A stretch of 64,000 bases of DNA from Streptomyces sp. M41(2017) (GCF_002078175.1 NZ_MWFK01000003.1:124001-188000); one strand, 5' to 3'. Positions 18,593-27,145 are shown, counted from the stretch's first letter. Translations and numbers: made by a program. The notes: generated from the sequence alone by a model not told the origin.

Positions 18593-18653
18593 GTGCGGCG
18601 CCGGGGCGGGCGCGCCCTCGCGACGCGTGCTCCGGCCGTGGTCACCGGTTCGG

Positions 18654-19187
18654 TCAGGAACGTGGTTCGAGCATCTCCAGGACGCCGGTCTCGGTGTCGT
18701 AGCTGCGCAGGGTGGTGAGCCGGACCGACAGCGGCGGAGCCGGCAGGAGGTCGGGAATCCGTGGTCCGGCGAAGGCACCGGGGCGCCGTGTCCGGCCGAG
18801 GGTGACGTGGGGGTTCCAGCGCCCCGGCTCGTGGAACGGGTTGAGGGTGGCGGGCGAGCTGTCCGAGGAGACCGCCTCCCACACCCTGCGGTGCAGTTCG
18901 GCCAGTGCCGGGTCGAGGTCCAGTGCCCAGGCCAGCACCGAGGTGGGCCGTTCGAAGCGGACCACGCCGGTGAACCGCACCGGAAGGGGCAGAGCGGCCG
19001 CCACCTCGGCGAGCTCCCAGCGAAGAGGAGACGTCAACTCCGCACAGGTGGCCAAGGTGAGGTGCGGGCTGTTGGTGGGTGAGGGGTGCAGCGCCTGACT
19101 GGGCAGCCCCGCGTCCGCCAGCCGCAGCCAGGCCTCCCGGACGGACAGGTCCGCCGCCTCGTCCAGCAGAACTTCCACGGTGCGCAC
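18654..19187 (-). CDS. 2'-5' RNA ligase/2H phosphoesterase-like protein
   Basis: A 177-residue protein. The start is set at GTG 19187 (MRTVEVLLDE…), where family similarity begins; the open frame extends further upstream but as low-complexity GTD repeats. Two HxT motifs, SPHLTLA (about residue 44) and NPHVTLG (about 131), are the paired catalytic histidines of the 2H phosphoesterase fold (LigT/CPDase). Such enzymes act on 2',3'-cyclic or 2'-5' linked nucleotides; the physiological substrate here is unknown. It ends 61 bp from the LamG terminator. Confidence 0.82.
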   Translation of the reverse strand: MRTVEVLLDEAADLSVREAWLRLADAGLPSQALHPSPTNSPHLTLATCAELTSPLRWELAEVAAALPLPVRFTGVVRFERPTSVLAWALDLDPALAELHRRVWEAVSSDSSPATLNPFHEPGRWNPHVTLGRTRRPGAFAGPRIPDLLPAPPLSVRLTTLRSYDTETGVLEMLEPRS

Positions 19188-19473
19188 CGTTGCAGCGTAG
19201 CGGCTCCGTGATCCACGACGGCGCCCGAAGCCCGTGCGAGCGGTGCGGTGCACCGCCGTGCCGTCCGGGCCGACCGCGTGGGGCGCGTCGGTCCCATCGG
19301 TCCCATCTGTCCCGTCCGGGAACAACCTCTCCACCGGGCAGAACGCCGCGAGGTCTCGGACCGTGGTGCGGTTGATCCCGGTACGGGAGTCGCCCTGCAT
19401 GCCGCACTGGTCAACGCGCCCTTGGCCGCCATGGGCCCCGCCACCGCGCCGGCGGGTGCTCCGAGGCAGCGAC

Positions 19474-19917
19474 CTACGCGAGCCGTCGCAATCCGTTGAG
19501 CACCTTTTCGAGCAGTGTCACGTGAGGTCTGCCCCCGTCGGCTTCGTCCCCCTGCGGTTGCTGCACGACCACGAGACCCGTCTCCGCGAGGTCCGCCACG
19601 AGGATGCGGGCGACACCGAGCGGGACGGCGAGGAGCGCCGATATCTCCGCGACCGACCGGACCTCCCGGCACAGGACGCAGATCCGGTACGCCTCCGGTG
19701 ACAGACCACGCGCCTGCGCCACGTCGACCGCGGTGCTCACCAGCGCCTCGATGGCGAGTTGATGGCTCGGCCGGGTACGGCCACCGGTCATCGCATAGGG
19801 CCGCACCAGCGCGGACGGCGTCCCGCGACGGCCCGAAGCGGCCTGCGCGGGGGAACCGTTCGACGGGGCCGATGGATGGCGGTACGTGCCGTACTGGTCC
19901 CCGCCTGGCGACATCAC
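19474..19917 (-). CDS. DUF742 protein (orphan conservon CvnC-like)
   Basis: A 147-residue protein starting at GTG 19917 (next codon ATG) behind GGAG. After a Gly/Pro/Ser-rich head comes the DUF742 core: VRPYAMTGGRTRP, LAIEALVSTA, LSPEAYRICVLCREVRSVAEI and the wing ILVADLAETGLVVV, ending in LLEKVLNGLRRL. In Streptomyces, DUF742 proteins are normally the third gene of a four-gene conservon (sensor kinase, roadblock, DUF742, small GTPase). None of those partners is present on either side here, so it is an orphan that may work with a conservon elsewhere or be a relic. Confidence 0.88.
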   Translation of the reverse strand: MMSPGGDQYGTYRHPSAPSNGSPAQAASGRRGTPSALVRPYAMTGGRTRPSHQLAIEALVSTAVDVAQARGLSPEAYRICVLCREVRSVAEISALLAVPLGVARILVADLAETGLVVVQQPQGDEADGGRPHVTLLEKVLNGLRRLA

Positions 19918-20105
19918 CGTTCAAGCTCCATTCGAGTAGCGCACCCGACCCTCGGGCTCCGGCCACGGGCCTGCACCGGTGGACGCTGCGCAAGTGTGCG
20001 GGCTCGACCCGCCTCAGCCCTAAGCGGCGCGACGGAACACCTTCCGGCGCGGCGCACGCCGGGCGGGGGCGCCCAGGCGCATCGTCACGCGCACGCCACC
20101 GGGGT

Positions 20106-20119
20106 CGTAATCGATTACG
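20106..20119. promoter_or_regulatory. Perfect palindrome CGTAATCGATTACG (possible LacI-type operator)
   Basis: A 14-bp perfect palindrome, AT-rich within GC-rich DNA and centred on CG as LacI-family operators are. It is followed by AGGAGG (20131-20136) and a GTG codon (20147) whose frame stops after 11 residues at 20182. A LacI-family gene lies close by (ends at 20345, opposite strand). Confidence 0.45.
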
Positions 20120-20317
20120 GAACCGGTCACAGGAGGACTGTAAACGGTGACTGTCACGAACGGTGGGGCTTCAATCAGTTAGTGCCATGACAAGGAAATC
20201 GGCATATGCCATGACCTCGGGGCCCGATCTCTCACCTCTTACCGGAGTTGCCGGGGAGCGGTCTCCCGCTGCCGCCCCGGCGTCATGGATCCCCCGGGCA
20301 TCCCGCGGACCGGGGAA

Positions 20318-20352
20318 GCGTCTGACGCGTCGATCTCCGACGCGTCAGACGC
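20318..20352. terminator. Hairpin overlapping the 3' end of the LacI gene
   Basis: Perfect 14-bp stem, GCGTCTGACGCGTC at 20318-20331 with its complement at 20339-20352 and loop GATCTCC. The leftward LacI gene stops at 20345-20347, inside the right arm, so the stop codon is part of the stem. Probable intrinsic terminator. Confidence 0.75.
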
Positions 20353-21337
20353 TGGCCCGCTGCACGAACCGAGCGGCCACGTGGACCGTGCGGGACTCGG
20401 TCCTCCCCCCGATCTGCTCCAGCAGCAGGCGAGCCGCGGCGGCGCCGACCTCCCGGGCCGGGTACCGAATAGTGCTGAGCCGAGGCCGGACGAGGGCAGC
20501 GATGTCGATGTCGTCGTGCCCGAGCAGCGCAACGTCACCGGGAATGTCCAGACCGAGGCGCTCCGCCGCATCCATCGCGCCGACGGCCGTGACGTCGTTG
20601 ACACACATCACGGCTTCGGGGCGCTGAGGCAGGCGCATCAACCGCTCGAAGCCGGCCGCCCCGGCCTCACGCGTGTGCTCCCCGTGAACGATGTGCTCGG
20701 ACAGCACCGTCAAGCCCAGATCCGCTCCGTGCCGGGCGATGCGATCGAGCCTGGGATCTCCTCCGGTGGCATCGCCGGGCCCCGCGAGAACCCCGACCCT
20801 GCGGCGGCCGGAGGCTGCGATGTGGGTCATGGCGTCGACGACAGCTCCGTCCGAGGCGGGAGTCACCAGGTCGACGTCTCCGAAGGGCGTGTCCGCGCTC
20901 ACCACGACGGGAATCCCGGCTCCACGCATCGCCTCGAAGGCGTCGGTGGCAAGCCGGAACGGCGTCATGACCACGCCGGCGAAGCGCTGATGGAGCGCCT
21001 CCTCTAGCAGCGCTTCCTCCTCGTCCCGCCGCGCTCCGGTATTGGAGACCACCACGTGATAGCCGCCGCCGCGCAGTTCGTCCTGTATCGAGCGGGCGAG
21101 CAGCGCGTAGAAGGGGTTGGCCAGATCGGGCACCACGAGAGCGACCATCGTGGAGCGGCCCGTTCGGAGACTGCGCGCGACGGGATCGAGGGTGAAGCCC
21201 AGACGCTCGATGGCCGACTCCACCGACTTGCGCTTCTCCTCCGTGACCGGACGCTTCCCGCTCAACACGTACGAGACGGTCGCCGACGACACTCCGGCCG
21301 CACGCGCCACGTCGTTCATGGTCACCCGTTGCGCCAT
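20345..21337 (-). CDS. LacI-family transcriptional repressor
   Basis: A 330-residue regulator with ATG at 21337 behind AAGGGGTG. An upstream in-frame start lacks the family pattern. The N-terminal helix-turn-helix and hinge are textbook: MNDVARAAGVSSATVSYVLSG and the hinge region ending VARSLRTGRST. A periplasmic-binding-like effector domain (about 60-330) follows, with FAGVVMTPF, PEAVMCVNDVTAVGAMDAAERLG and LLGHDDIDIA. It should bind a sugar or related ligand. No sugar transporter or glycosidase is adjacent, so the regulon is not obvious; the palindrome at 20106-20119 is a candidate target. It is not CebR: the DNA-reading helix and flanks differ from that family. Confidence 0.92.
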   Translation of the reverse strand: MAQRVTMNDVARAAGVSSATVSYVLSGKRPVTEEKRKSVESAIERLGFTLDPVARSLRTGRSTMVALVVPDLANPFYALLARSIQDELRGGGYHVVVSNTGARRDEEEALLEEALHQRFAGVVMTPFRLATDAFEAMRGAGIPVVVSADTPFGDVDLVTPASDGAVVDAMTHIAASGRRRVGVLAGPGDATGGDPRLDRIARHGADLGLTVLSEHIVHGEHTREAGAAGFERLMRLPQRPEAVMCVNDVTAVGAMDAAERLGLDIPGDVALLGHDDIDIAALVRPRLSTIRYPAREVGAAAARLLLEQIGGRTESRTVHVAARFVQRASV

Positions 21338-21736
21338 GCGGAAACACCCCTTCACCAACGCTGCGGTCCCGGCGGGCAGCTGTCCTCGGCGCAGCTTCCC
21401 ACGTTCACGTTCCGCGACCACGATCTCCTGCGTCAAATGATCATGAGTGAGACCAACCGCGCCTGCGAGGGCCGGGCTTCGGCGCCACCGGCTGGCGCTG
21501 CGGTCTCGTGCCCCGTCTTCACGCCGTCACCACGCCGGCATCGGCGCCGACCTGCGACGGTGTACGGACCCCACCGCGCGGGTGTCTGTCCGGGATCGAC
21601 CCGACAGAGGATCGTGGGCCTGGGGAATCGCGCGTCGGAGCCCGGCAGGCCGCCGGCTGCCGTTTCCCCGGGCGAAGTTCTACTCATCGGAGGATGCCAG
21701 GTGCTGCTGTTCGCCAGTGCGAGAAAGGGTGCGGCC
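21338..21736. other. Divergent intergenic stretch, no recognised gene
   Basis: 399 bp between the LacI gene and the lipoprotein gene. It holds the small AT-rich palindrome ATGATCAT (near 21438-21445) but no convincing coding frame. The lipoprotein frame stays open upstream but reads as Arg/Pro-rich shadow. Confidence 0.5.
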
Positions 21737-22630
21737 ATGAGGCGTACGAAGAGGACGAGGGCGGCAACGCGGCTGGCGGTCGCCACGGTCCTCGTGGGCG
21801 GCCTTCTCGCCGGCTGCGGAGGCACGGCGTCCTCCAGCGACGACGGATCCGGGCGGGTCCTGAGGAAGAACGACGACTCCACTCTCTTCGAGCGCGCCGA
21901 CGGCATGCGCGTCGAACTCCGCTACCGCCCCGGCCGCGGACTCACCGAGCGGCATCGCAGGGACGGCGACTGGTCGGCGGAGCGCTTCGTGCACCGGACG
22001 AGGACGAAGCCCTGTCGCGGGATCACGGTGCGGGCGCAGGGCGAACTGATCGCCGCCATCGCCGACTTCGCCCCGTACTGCCGCGACGGCGATCCGCCGA
22101 CGGAGAACCTCGCCGTGGTCAGCGGCGGCCACGATCTGACCGAGTGGGCCGCCAAGGGCACCCAGGGCAGCGATGGTTGGGAGAAGGTCGAGTTCGGGGA
22201 GCGCCGGGTCGAGTTCGAGGAGAGCTGGGCCTCGGGATCGAGCACCCTGACGTGGGCGAGCGGCAAGGGGTTCGGCTCGAAACGCACGCGGTACGAACCG
22301 ATCCGGGCGGCCTTCATCGGGACATGGAAGGCCGAGGACGGCTCACATCAGCTCGTTTTCGCTCAGGCCGGTGAAGAGCAGCCGCTCCTCACCATCAGCA
22401 CGCTCCGCGGCGCGCCCTGCACGGTCGAGGTGCCCGTCCGTCAGGTGGGCAGCACATCCGTGGAGACGCGTGGCGAGCCCCGTGTCACGCACGGCGGCAC
22501 GCGGCGCTTCTGTCCACCGAAGCCCTTCGAGACGGCGTACGAACTCGACGGGGACAACGGTTCGCTGACTCTCGTCGACTTCACCAGCAGCCCCCGCAAG
22601 CACCTCATGAGCTACAAACGGGCACGATGA
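21737..22630 (+). CDS. Secreted lipoprotein of unknown function
   Basis: A 297-residue lipoprotein with ATG at 21737 after GAGAAAGGG. The signal peptide ends in the lipobox LLAGC (Cys at about 20). The mature part is polar and beta-rich, with two similar halves suggested by paired Cys residues (TKPCRGIT … APYCRDG and GAPCTVEV … RRFCPPKP), each likely a disulfide loop. I recognise no domain. It is divergent from the LacI gene with 399 bp between, and a short gap separates it from the convergent TetR gene. Confidence 0.82.
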   Translation: MRRTKRTRAATRLAVATVLVGGLLAGCGGTASSSDDGSGRVLRKNDDSTLFERADGMRVELRYRPGRGLTERHRRDGDWSAERFVHRTRTKPCRGITVRAQGELIAAIADFAPYCRDGDPPTENLAVVSGGHDLTEWAAKGTQGSDGWEKVEFGERRVEFEESWASGSSTLTWASGKGFGSKRTRYEPIRAAFIGTWKAEDGSHQLVFAQAGEEQPLLTISTLRGAPCTVEVPVRQVGSTSVETRGEPRVTHGGTRRFCPPKPFETAYELDGDNGSLTLVDFTSSPRKHLMSYKRAR

Positions 22631-22693
22631 CCGGCTCGCAGAGCCACGACTCCGCCGTGGGGCCGGCCACTTCGCGCATCTGTGAACCGCGCG

Positions 22694-23281
22694 CTAGGCA
22701 CTCCCCCGACGGGGCGCGCCTGAGCGCAATCCGGCCATGACCAGGTCCAGAAGCCGGGATGCTCTCGGTTGCCAGTCCGTGTGCGGGTCGATGAGCCACA
22801 GGCCCGCGATCGCGAGCATGAAGTCGTCCGTCGTGACGCCCGGCCGGATGGTGCCCGCCTCCTCGCAGGCGGTCAGCAGCCGGCCGACGGCTTCCGTGAG
22901 GGGGCCGTGGGCCAGGCTCTTCAACGTGCCGGCGGCCGTCGCCTCCCGCAACGCCCCCGCGAGCCCCGCCTTCGCCATCGCGTACCGCGCGAGCCGGTCC
23001 ATCCACTCGCGCAGCGCCACCTCAGGTGGACCGGTCTCCAGGAGCTGCGCCGCGGCGTCGCAGACCTGCTGCACCTCGTACCGGTACACCTCCAGGACCA
23101 GCGCCTCGCGGCTCGGAAAATTTCGATAGAACGTGCCCTGCCCGACGCAGGCCTTCTTCGCGATGAGGCTGAGAGGTGTTTGGGCCGATCGGGTCAGTTC
23201 TGCGAGGGCAACCTCAAGAATGCGCTCGCGATTGCGCTGTGCGTCGGAACGGAGCGGCGTCCGCTTCGGCGGGTTGCTCAC
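22694..23281 (-). CDS. TetR/AcrR-family regulator of the aldehyde oxidoreductase operon (inferred)
   Basis: A 195-residue regulator starting at GTG 23281 behind TTGGAGGA. The helix-turn-helix covers about 14-60 (NRERILEVALAEL … LSLIAKKACVGQGTFYRNFPSREAL). The C-terminal ligand-binding half (about 75-190) ends in the WLIDPHTDW region. It is divergent from the paoA-like gene 165 bp away, and that DNA carries two matching palindromes (23321-23338, 23356-23373). Autoregulation and repression of the oxidoreductase operon by an aldehyde or aromatic ligand is a reasonable inference. Confidence 0.9.
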   Translation of the reverse strand: MSNPPKRTPLRSDAQRNRERILEVALAELTRSAQTPLSLIAKKACVGQGTFYRNFPSREALVLEVYRYEVQQVCDAAAQLLETGPPEVALREWMDRLARYAMAKAGLAGALREATAAGTLKSLAHGPLTEAVGRLLTACEEAGTIRPGVTTDDFMLAIAGLWLIDPHTDWQPRASRLLDLVMAGLRSGAPRRGSA

Positions 23282-23320
23282 GTGTCCTCCAACGGTCGTG
23301 GCGCGGATACCTCCTTGATG

Positions 23321-23373
23321 AGCGGACAGTAGTCCACTACGTTCGGGAGATGCCCAGCGGACAACTGTCCGCT
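23321..23373. promoter_or_regulatory. Two TetR-type operators between the TetR and paoA genes
   Basis: Site 2 (23356-23373) is a perfect 18-bp palindrome: AGCGGACA, AC, TGTCCGCT. Site 1 (23321-23338) has the same left arm AGCGGACA with right arm AGTCCACT (6 of 8 matching). Centres are 35 bp apart. The position between divergent start codons fits dual control by the adjacent TetR protein. Confidence 0.75.
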
Positions 23374-23445
23374 TTTCACGCTCGTCCTCTTCGTCCGACC
23401 AGCGCCGCTTCTCCTCGCACCCCAAGACGCGAAAGAAGGCACTTC

Positions 23446-24045
23446 ATGTCCCCAGCCGGGACGACGCCCCACCCCTCCCCCACGTCCAGCACCGTCACGC
23501 TGCACATCAACGGTGACAAGCACACCCTGCCCGTCGACCACCGCACCACCCTCCTCGACGCACTGCGCGAACGGCTCGACCTGACCGGCACCAAGAAGGG
23601 CTGCGACCAGGGGCAGTGCGGCGCCTGCACCGTCCTGGTCGACGGCCGCAGGACCGTGTCCTGTCTGCAGTTCGCCGTGGCCGCCGAGGGCCGCGAGATC
23701 ACCACCGTCGAGGGCGTCGCCCGGGACGGCCGACTGCACCCGGTGCAGGAGGCGTTCGTGGAACTGGACGGCTACCAGTGCGGCTACTGCACCCCGGGCC
23801 AGATCTGTTCGGCGCTCGCCGTTCTGGAGGAACACGCGGCGGGCTGGCCGTCCGCCGTCACCGACGACGTACGCCCCGAAGCCGGGCCACCCGCGCTGAC
23901 GCCGGAGGAGATCCGCGAGCGGATGAGCGGCAATCTGTGCCGGTGCGGTGCGTACACGTCGATCGTGCGGGCCGTCGCCCGGGCGGCCGAGCTCACCACG
24001 GCCGGAACCACCGGGGCCGAGGACGCCAAGGAGAACCAGGTATGA
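23446..24045 (+). CDS. paoA: Aldehyde oxidoreductase small subunit, two [2Fe-2S] clusters (PaoA/YagT-like)
   Basis: A 199-residue protein with ATG after GAAAGAAGG. The plant-type cluster ligands are C53, C58, C61 and C73 (GCDQGQCGAC … SC). The second cluster ligands are C112, C115, C165 and C167 (QCGYC … CRC). It passes electrons from the molybdenum centre to FAD. It starts a tightly coupled operon in the order small-FAD-Mo-XdhC, and its stop overlaps the next start (ATGA). E. coli PaoA has a Tat signal; this N-terminus has none, so the enzyme is probably cytosolic here. Confidence 0.92.
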   Translation: MSPAGTTPHPSPTSSTVTLHINGDKHTLPVDHRTTLLDALRERLDLTGTKKGCDQGQCGACTVLVDGRRTVSCLQFAVAAEGREITTVEGVARDGRLHPVQEAFVELDGYQCGYCTPGQICSALAVLEEHAAGWPSAVTDDVRPEAGPPALTPEEIRERMSGNLCRCGAYTSIVRAVARAAELTTAGTTGAEDAKENQV

Positions 24046-25034
24046 GGGAATTCGGATACGAGCGCGCCCGTGACGTGCCGGGTGCCGTCGCCGTCCTCGG
24101 CGCGGATCCCGACGCCCGTTTCCTGGGGGGTGGCACCAACCTCGTCGACCTGATGAAGGCGGGCGTCGAGCGCCCCGCCCATCTGGTCGATGTACGTGAA
24201 CTACCCCTGGACCGCGTCGAGTCGACGCCCGACGGCGGCCTGCTGGTCGGGGCCACGGTCAGCAACAGCACCCTCGCCGCCCACCCCGAGGTCCGCCGCC
24301 GCTACCCGGCTCTCGCCCAGGCCGTCCTCGCGGGCGCCTCCGGGCAGCTGCGCAACATGGCGACGGTCGGCGGCAACCTGCTGCAGCGCACGCGCTGCGC
24401 GTACTTCACCGACGTGACCAAGCCGTGCAACAAGCGCACCCCGGGAAGCGGCTGTCCCGCCGCGACGGGCGAGCACCGCAACTCCGCGATCCTCGGCGCG
24501 AGCGAACACTGCGTGGCCGTGCATCCGTCCGACCTGGCCGTCGCCCTCACCGCGTTCGACGCCGTCGTGCACTACGAGACCGTCGACGGCGAGGGGGAAT
24601 TGGCGTTCACCGACTTCTATCTGCCGGTCGGTGACACCCCGCATCTGGAGACCGCGCTGCCCGCCGGCGCGCTGATCACCGGCATCACCCTGCCGCCCGC
24701 GGCGGTCGCCGCCCACTCCCGCTACCGGAAGGTCCGCGAACGCGCCTCCTACGCGTTCGCCATCGGCTCGGCCGCCGCCGCGCTCGACGTCGAGGACGGT
24801 GTCGTACGGGATGTGCGGCTCGCCCTCGGCGCGGTCGCCTCCCGGCCGTGGCGGGCCCGCGCCGCCGAGGCCGCTCTGATCGGCCGGCCCGCGTCCGGTG
24901 AGACGTTCGCGCTCGCCGCCGACGCCGAACTCTCCGCCGCCGAACCGCTGCCCCAGGCCGCGTACAAGGTGCCCCTGCTGCGCAACCTGCTCGTCGCGCT
25001 GCTCACCGAACTCAACGAGGAGGCCGCCCGATGA
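24042..25034 (+). CDS. paoB: Aldehyde oxidoreductase FAD subunit (PaoB/YagS-like)
   Basis: A 330-residue FAD subunit overlapping paoA by 4 bp. FAD-binding motifs: FLGGGTNLVDLMK (about 27-39) and the region ATVGGNLLQRTRC. A Cys group at C119, C129, C138 and C157 (RCAYFTDVTKPCNKRTPGSGC) matches the insertion that holds a [4Fe-4S] cluster in the PaoB/HCR type rather than in plain xanthine dehydrogenases. The C-terminal CO-dehydrogenase flavoprotein domain (about 220-330) is complete. The partners on either side are the small and molybdenum subunits. Confidence 0.9.
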   Translation: MREFGYERARDVPGAVAVLGADPDARFLGGGTNLVDLMKAGVERPAHLVDVRELPLDRVESTPDGGLLVGATVSNSTLAAHPEVRRRYPALAQAVLAGASGQLRNMATVGGNLLQRTRCAYFTDVTKPCNKRTPGSGCPAATGEHRNSAILGASEHCVAVHPSDLAVALTAFDAVVHYETVDGEGELAFTDFYLPVGDTPHLETALPAGALITGITLPPAAVAAHSRYRKVRERASYAFAIGSAAAALDVEDGVVRDVRLALGAVASRPWRARAAEAALIGRPASGETFALAADAELSAAEPLPQAAYKVPLLRNLLVALLTELNEEAAR

Positions 25035-27145
25035 CGACCGTCGCAGGAGCGGACGCGGTCGGCGTCGCCCACACCCGGATCGAGGGCCGCGACAAGGTCA
25101 CCGGCGCGGCACGCTACGCGGCCGAGATCCCGTTCGCCGAACTCGTCCACGGCTGGCTGGTGCTGTCGACCGTGACGCGCGGCCGCGTCCGCACGATCGG
25201 CGACGAGGCCGTACTGGGCATGCCCGGAGTCCTCGCCGTGCTGCACCACGGCAACGCGCCCCGGGTACGGGACGACGTCGTGGGCGCGCTCGGCCGCCCC
25301 GACCCGATCATCGAGGTGTTCCAGCACGACCGGGTGCCGCACGCGGGGTGGCCGGTCGCCCTCGTCGTGGCGGAGACCTCGGAGCAGGCCCGCGAGGCGG
25401 CCGACGCCCTCGTGGTCGAGTACGACCGGGAGCCGCACGACATCGCCTTCCGCGCGGACCACGACGGCGCCCGCCCGGTGCAGGACGACGAGGTCGCCAA
25501 GGGCGACCTGGAGGCTCAACTCGCCGCGTCCGAGGCCGTGGTGGATGCCACCTACACCACGCCCGAACAACACCACAGCGCCATGGAACCGCATGCCGTG
25601 ACCGTGTGCTGGGACGGCGGGCGTCTGGAGGTGTTCGACTCCAACCAGGGCTCCAAGTGGATCGCCGACGACCTCGCGCACCTCTTCTCGCTCGACCCGT
25701 CCGCCGTCCACGTCCGCTCCGAGCACGTGGGCGGCGCCTTCGGCTCCAAGGGGCTGCGCTCCCACCATGTCGCCGCCGTGATGGCCGCGACCGAGCTGCA
25801 CCGGCCCGTGCGGATCTCCCTGACCAGGCGGCAGGTCTTCGCGATCACCGGATACCGCAGCCCCACCACCCAGCGCGTGCGACTCGGCGCCGACGCCGGG
25901 GGACGCCTGCGCGCCTTCGGCCACGACAATCTCAACCTCACCTCCACCCTGCGCGAGTTCGTCGAGGGCAGCGCGGGATTCGGGCGCACGATGTACGCGA
26001 GCGACGCCCACCACAGCGTCAACCGGGTGCTGCCCCTGGACGTGCCCACGCCCACCTGGATGCGGGCCCCCGGTGAGGCACCCGGCTCCTTCGCCGTCGA
26101 GTCGGCGCTCGACGAACTCGCCGAGAAGCTCGGCATCGACCCGATCGAGCTGCGGGTGCGCAACGAACCCGCCGTCGGCCCCGTCTCCGGCCTGCCGTTC
26201 AGCAGCCGCAACCTCCTCGGCTGCTTCGAGGAGGGCGCTCGCCGGTTCGGCTGGGCAGGGCGTGACCCGCGTCCCCGCGTGCGCCGCGAAGGCCGCTGGC
26301 TGATCGGCACCGGCGTGGCCGCCGCGTCCTTCCAGGCCGGCGCGGCACCCACCACGGCCTCCGCCACGGCCGAGACCGACGGCACCTTCACCGTGAAGGT
26401 CACCGCGGCCGACGTCGGCACCGGCGCCCGCACCGCCCTCACCCTGATCGCCGCCGAGGCCCTGGAGGTCGCGCCGGACCGGGTCCGGGTGCGGATCGCC
26501 GACAGCGACTTCGGGCACGCCTGGGTCGCCGGCGGCTCGATGGGCACCCGCTCCTGGGGCTGGGCGGTGAGCGTCGCCGCCCGCCAACTGCGCGAACGGC
26601 TGGCGCTGTTCGGATCAGACCTGCCCAAGGACGGCGTCACCGCCACCGCTGACACCGCCGATCTCATCGCGGCCCTCGCGCAGAAGGAACGGCACGCGTT
26701 CGGCGCGCAGTTCGCCGAGGCGGCCGTCGACGTCACCACGGGCGAAGTGCGGGTCAGGCGCATGCTGGGCGTCTTCGCGGCCGGCCGGATCATCAACCCC
26801 CTCACCGCACGCAGTCAGTTGGTGGGCGGCATGACCTGGGGTCTGTCCATGGCGCTGCACGAGGAGGCGGTGCGCGACGACGCGTTCGGCGAGCACATCG
26901 GCGCCGACTTCGCGGGCTACCACTTCGCGGCCAACGCCGACGTCGGCGAGATCGAGGCCGACTGGATCGACGATCCCGACCCCGACGACCCCGTCGGCAT
27001 CAAGGGCATCGGTGAGATCGGCATCGTGGGCGCCGCCGCCGCGATCGCGAGCGCGGTGTGGCACGCCACGGGCGTCCGTCACCGTGAGCTGCCGATCCGC
27101 CCCGACCGCGTCCTGCTCGCCGAAGCGGCCCGCACCGATGCTTGA
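25031..27145 (+). CDS. paoC: Aldehyde oxidoreductase molybdenum-binding subunit (PaoC/YagR-like)
   Basis: A 704-residue catalytic subunit (E. coli PaoC is about 730), overlapping paoB by 4 bp. The N-terminal a/b hammerhead starts at TRIEGRDKVTGAARYAAEIPF. Molybdopterin segments include VGGAFGSKG (about 236-244) and MRAPGEAPGSFAVES. The catalytic base Glu sits near the C-terminus in GIKGIGEIG. It would oxidise aldehydes, probably aromatic, using the cytosine-dinucleotide form of molybdopterin common in this branch; the substrate is not proven. Cofactor insertion should be helped by the next gene, xdhC. Confidence 0.93.
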   Translation: MTTVAGADAVGVAHTRIEGRDKVTGAARYAAEIPFAELVHGWLVLSTVTRGRVRTIGDEAVLGMPGVLAVLHHGNAPRVRDDVVGALGRPDPIIEVFQHDRVPHAGWPVALVVAETSEQAREAADALVVEYDREPHDIAFRADHDGARPVQDDEVAKGDLEAQLAASEAVVDATYTTPEQHHSAMEPHAVTVCWDGGRLEVFDSNQGSKWIADDLAHLFSLDPSAVHVRSEHVGGAFGSKGLRSHHVAAVMAATELHRPVRISLTRRQVFAITGYRSPTTQRVRLGADAGGRLRAFGHDNLNLTSTLREFVEGSAGFGRTMYASDAHHSVNRVLPLDVPTPTWMRAPGEAPGSFAVESALDELAEKLGIDPIELRVRNEPAVGPVSGLPFSSRNLLGCFEEGARRFGWAGRDPRPRVRREGRWLIGTGVAAASFQAGAAPTTASATAETDGTFTVKVTAADVGTGARTALTLIAAEALEVAPDRVRVRIADSDFGHAWVAGGSMGTRSWGWAVSVAARQLRERLALFGSDLPKDGVTATADTADLIAALAQKERHAFGAQFAEAAVDVTTGEVRVRRMLGVFAAGRIINPLTARSQLVGGMTWGLSMALHEEAVRDDAFGEHIGADFAGYHFAANADVGEIEADWIDDPDPDDPVGIKGIGEIGIVGAAAAIASAVWHATGVRHRELPIRPDRVLLAEAARTDA

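Noticed and set aside
19188..19473. Remnant of a conservon GTPase downstream of DUF742
   Set aside because: I looked for a P-loop or switch motif in all frames of this gap and saw none; the region is low-complexity (repeats of GTD).
20345..21337. LacI-family gene as CebR
   Set aside because: The DNA-binding region differs from CebR and no cellobiose transporter is adjacent, although a CebR-like box exists elsewhere in the window.
24749..26587. Open frame of 612 codons on the minus strand
   Set aside because: Antisense to the PaoB and PaoC subunits, which are confidently coding.
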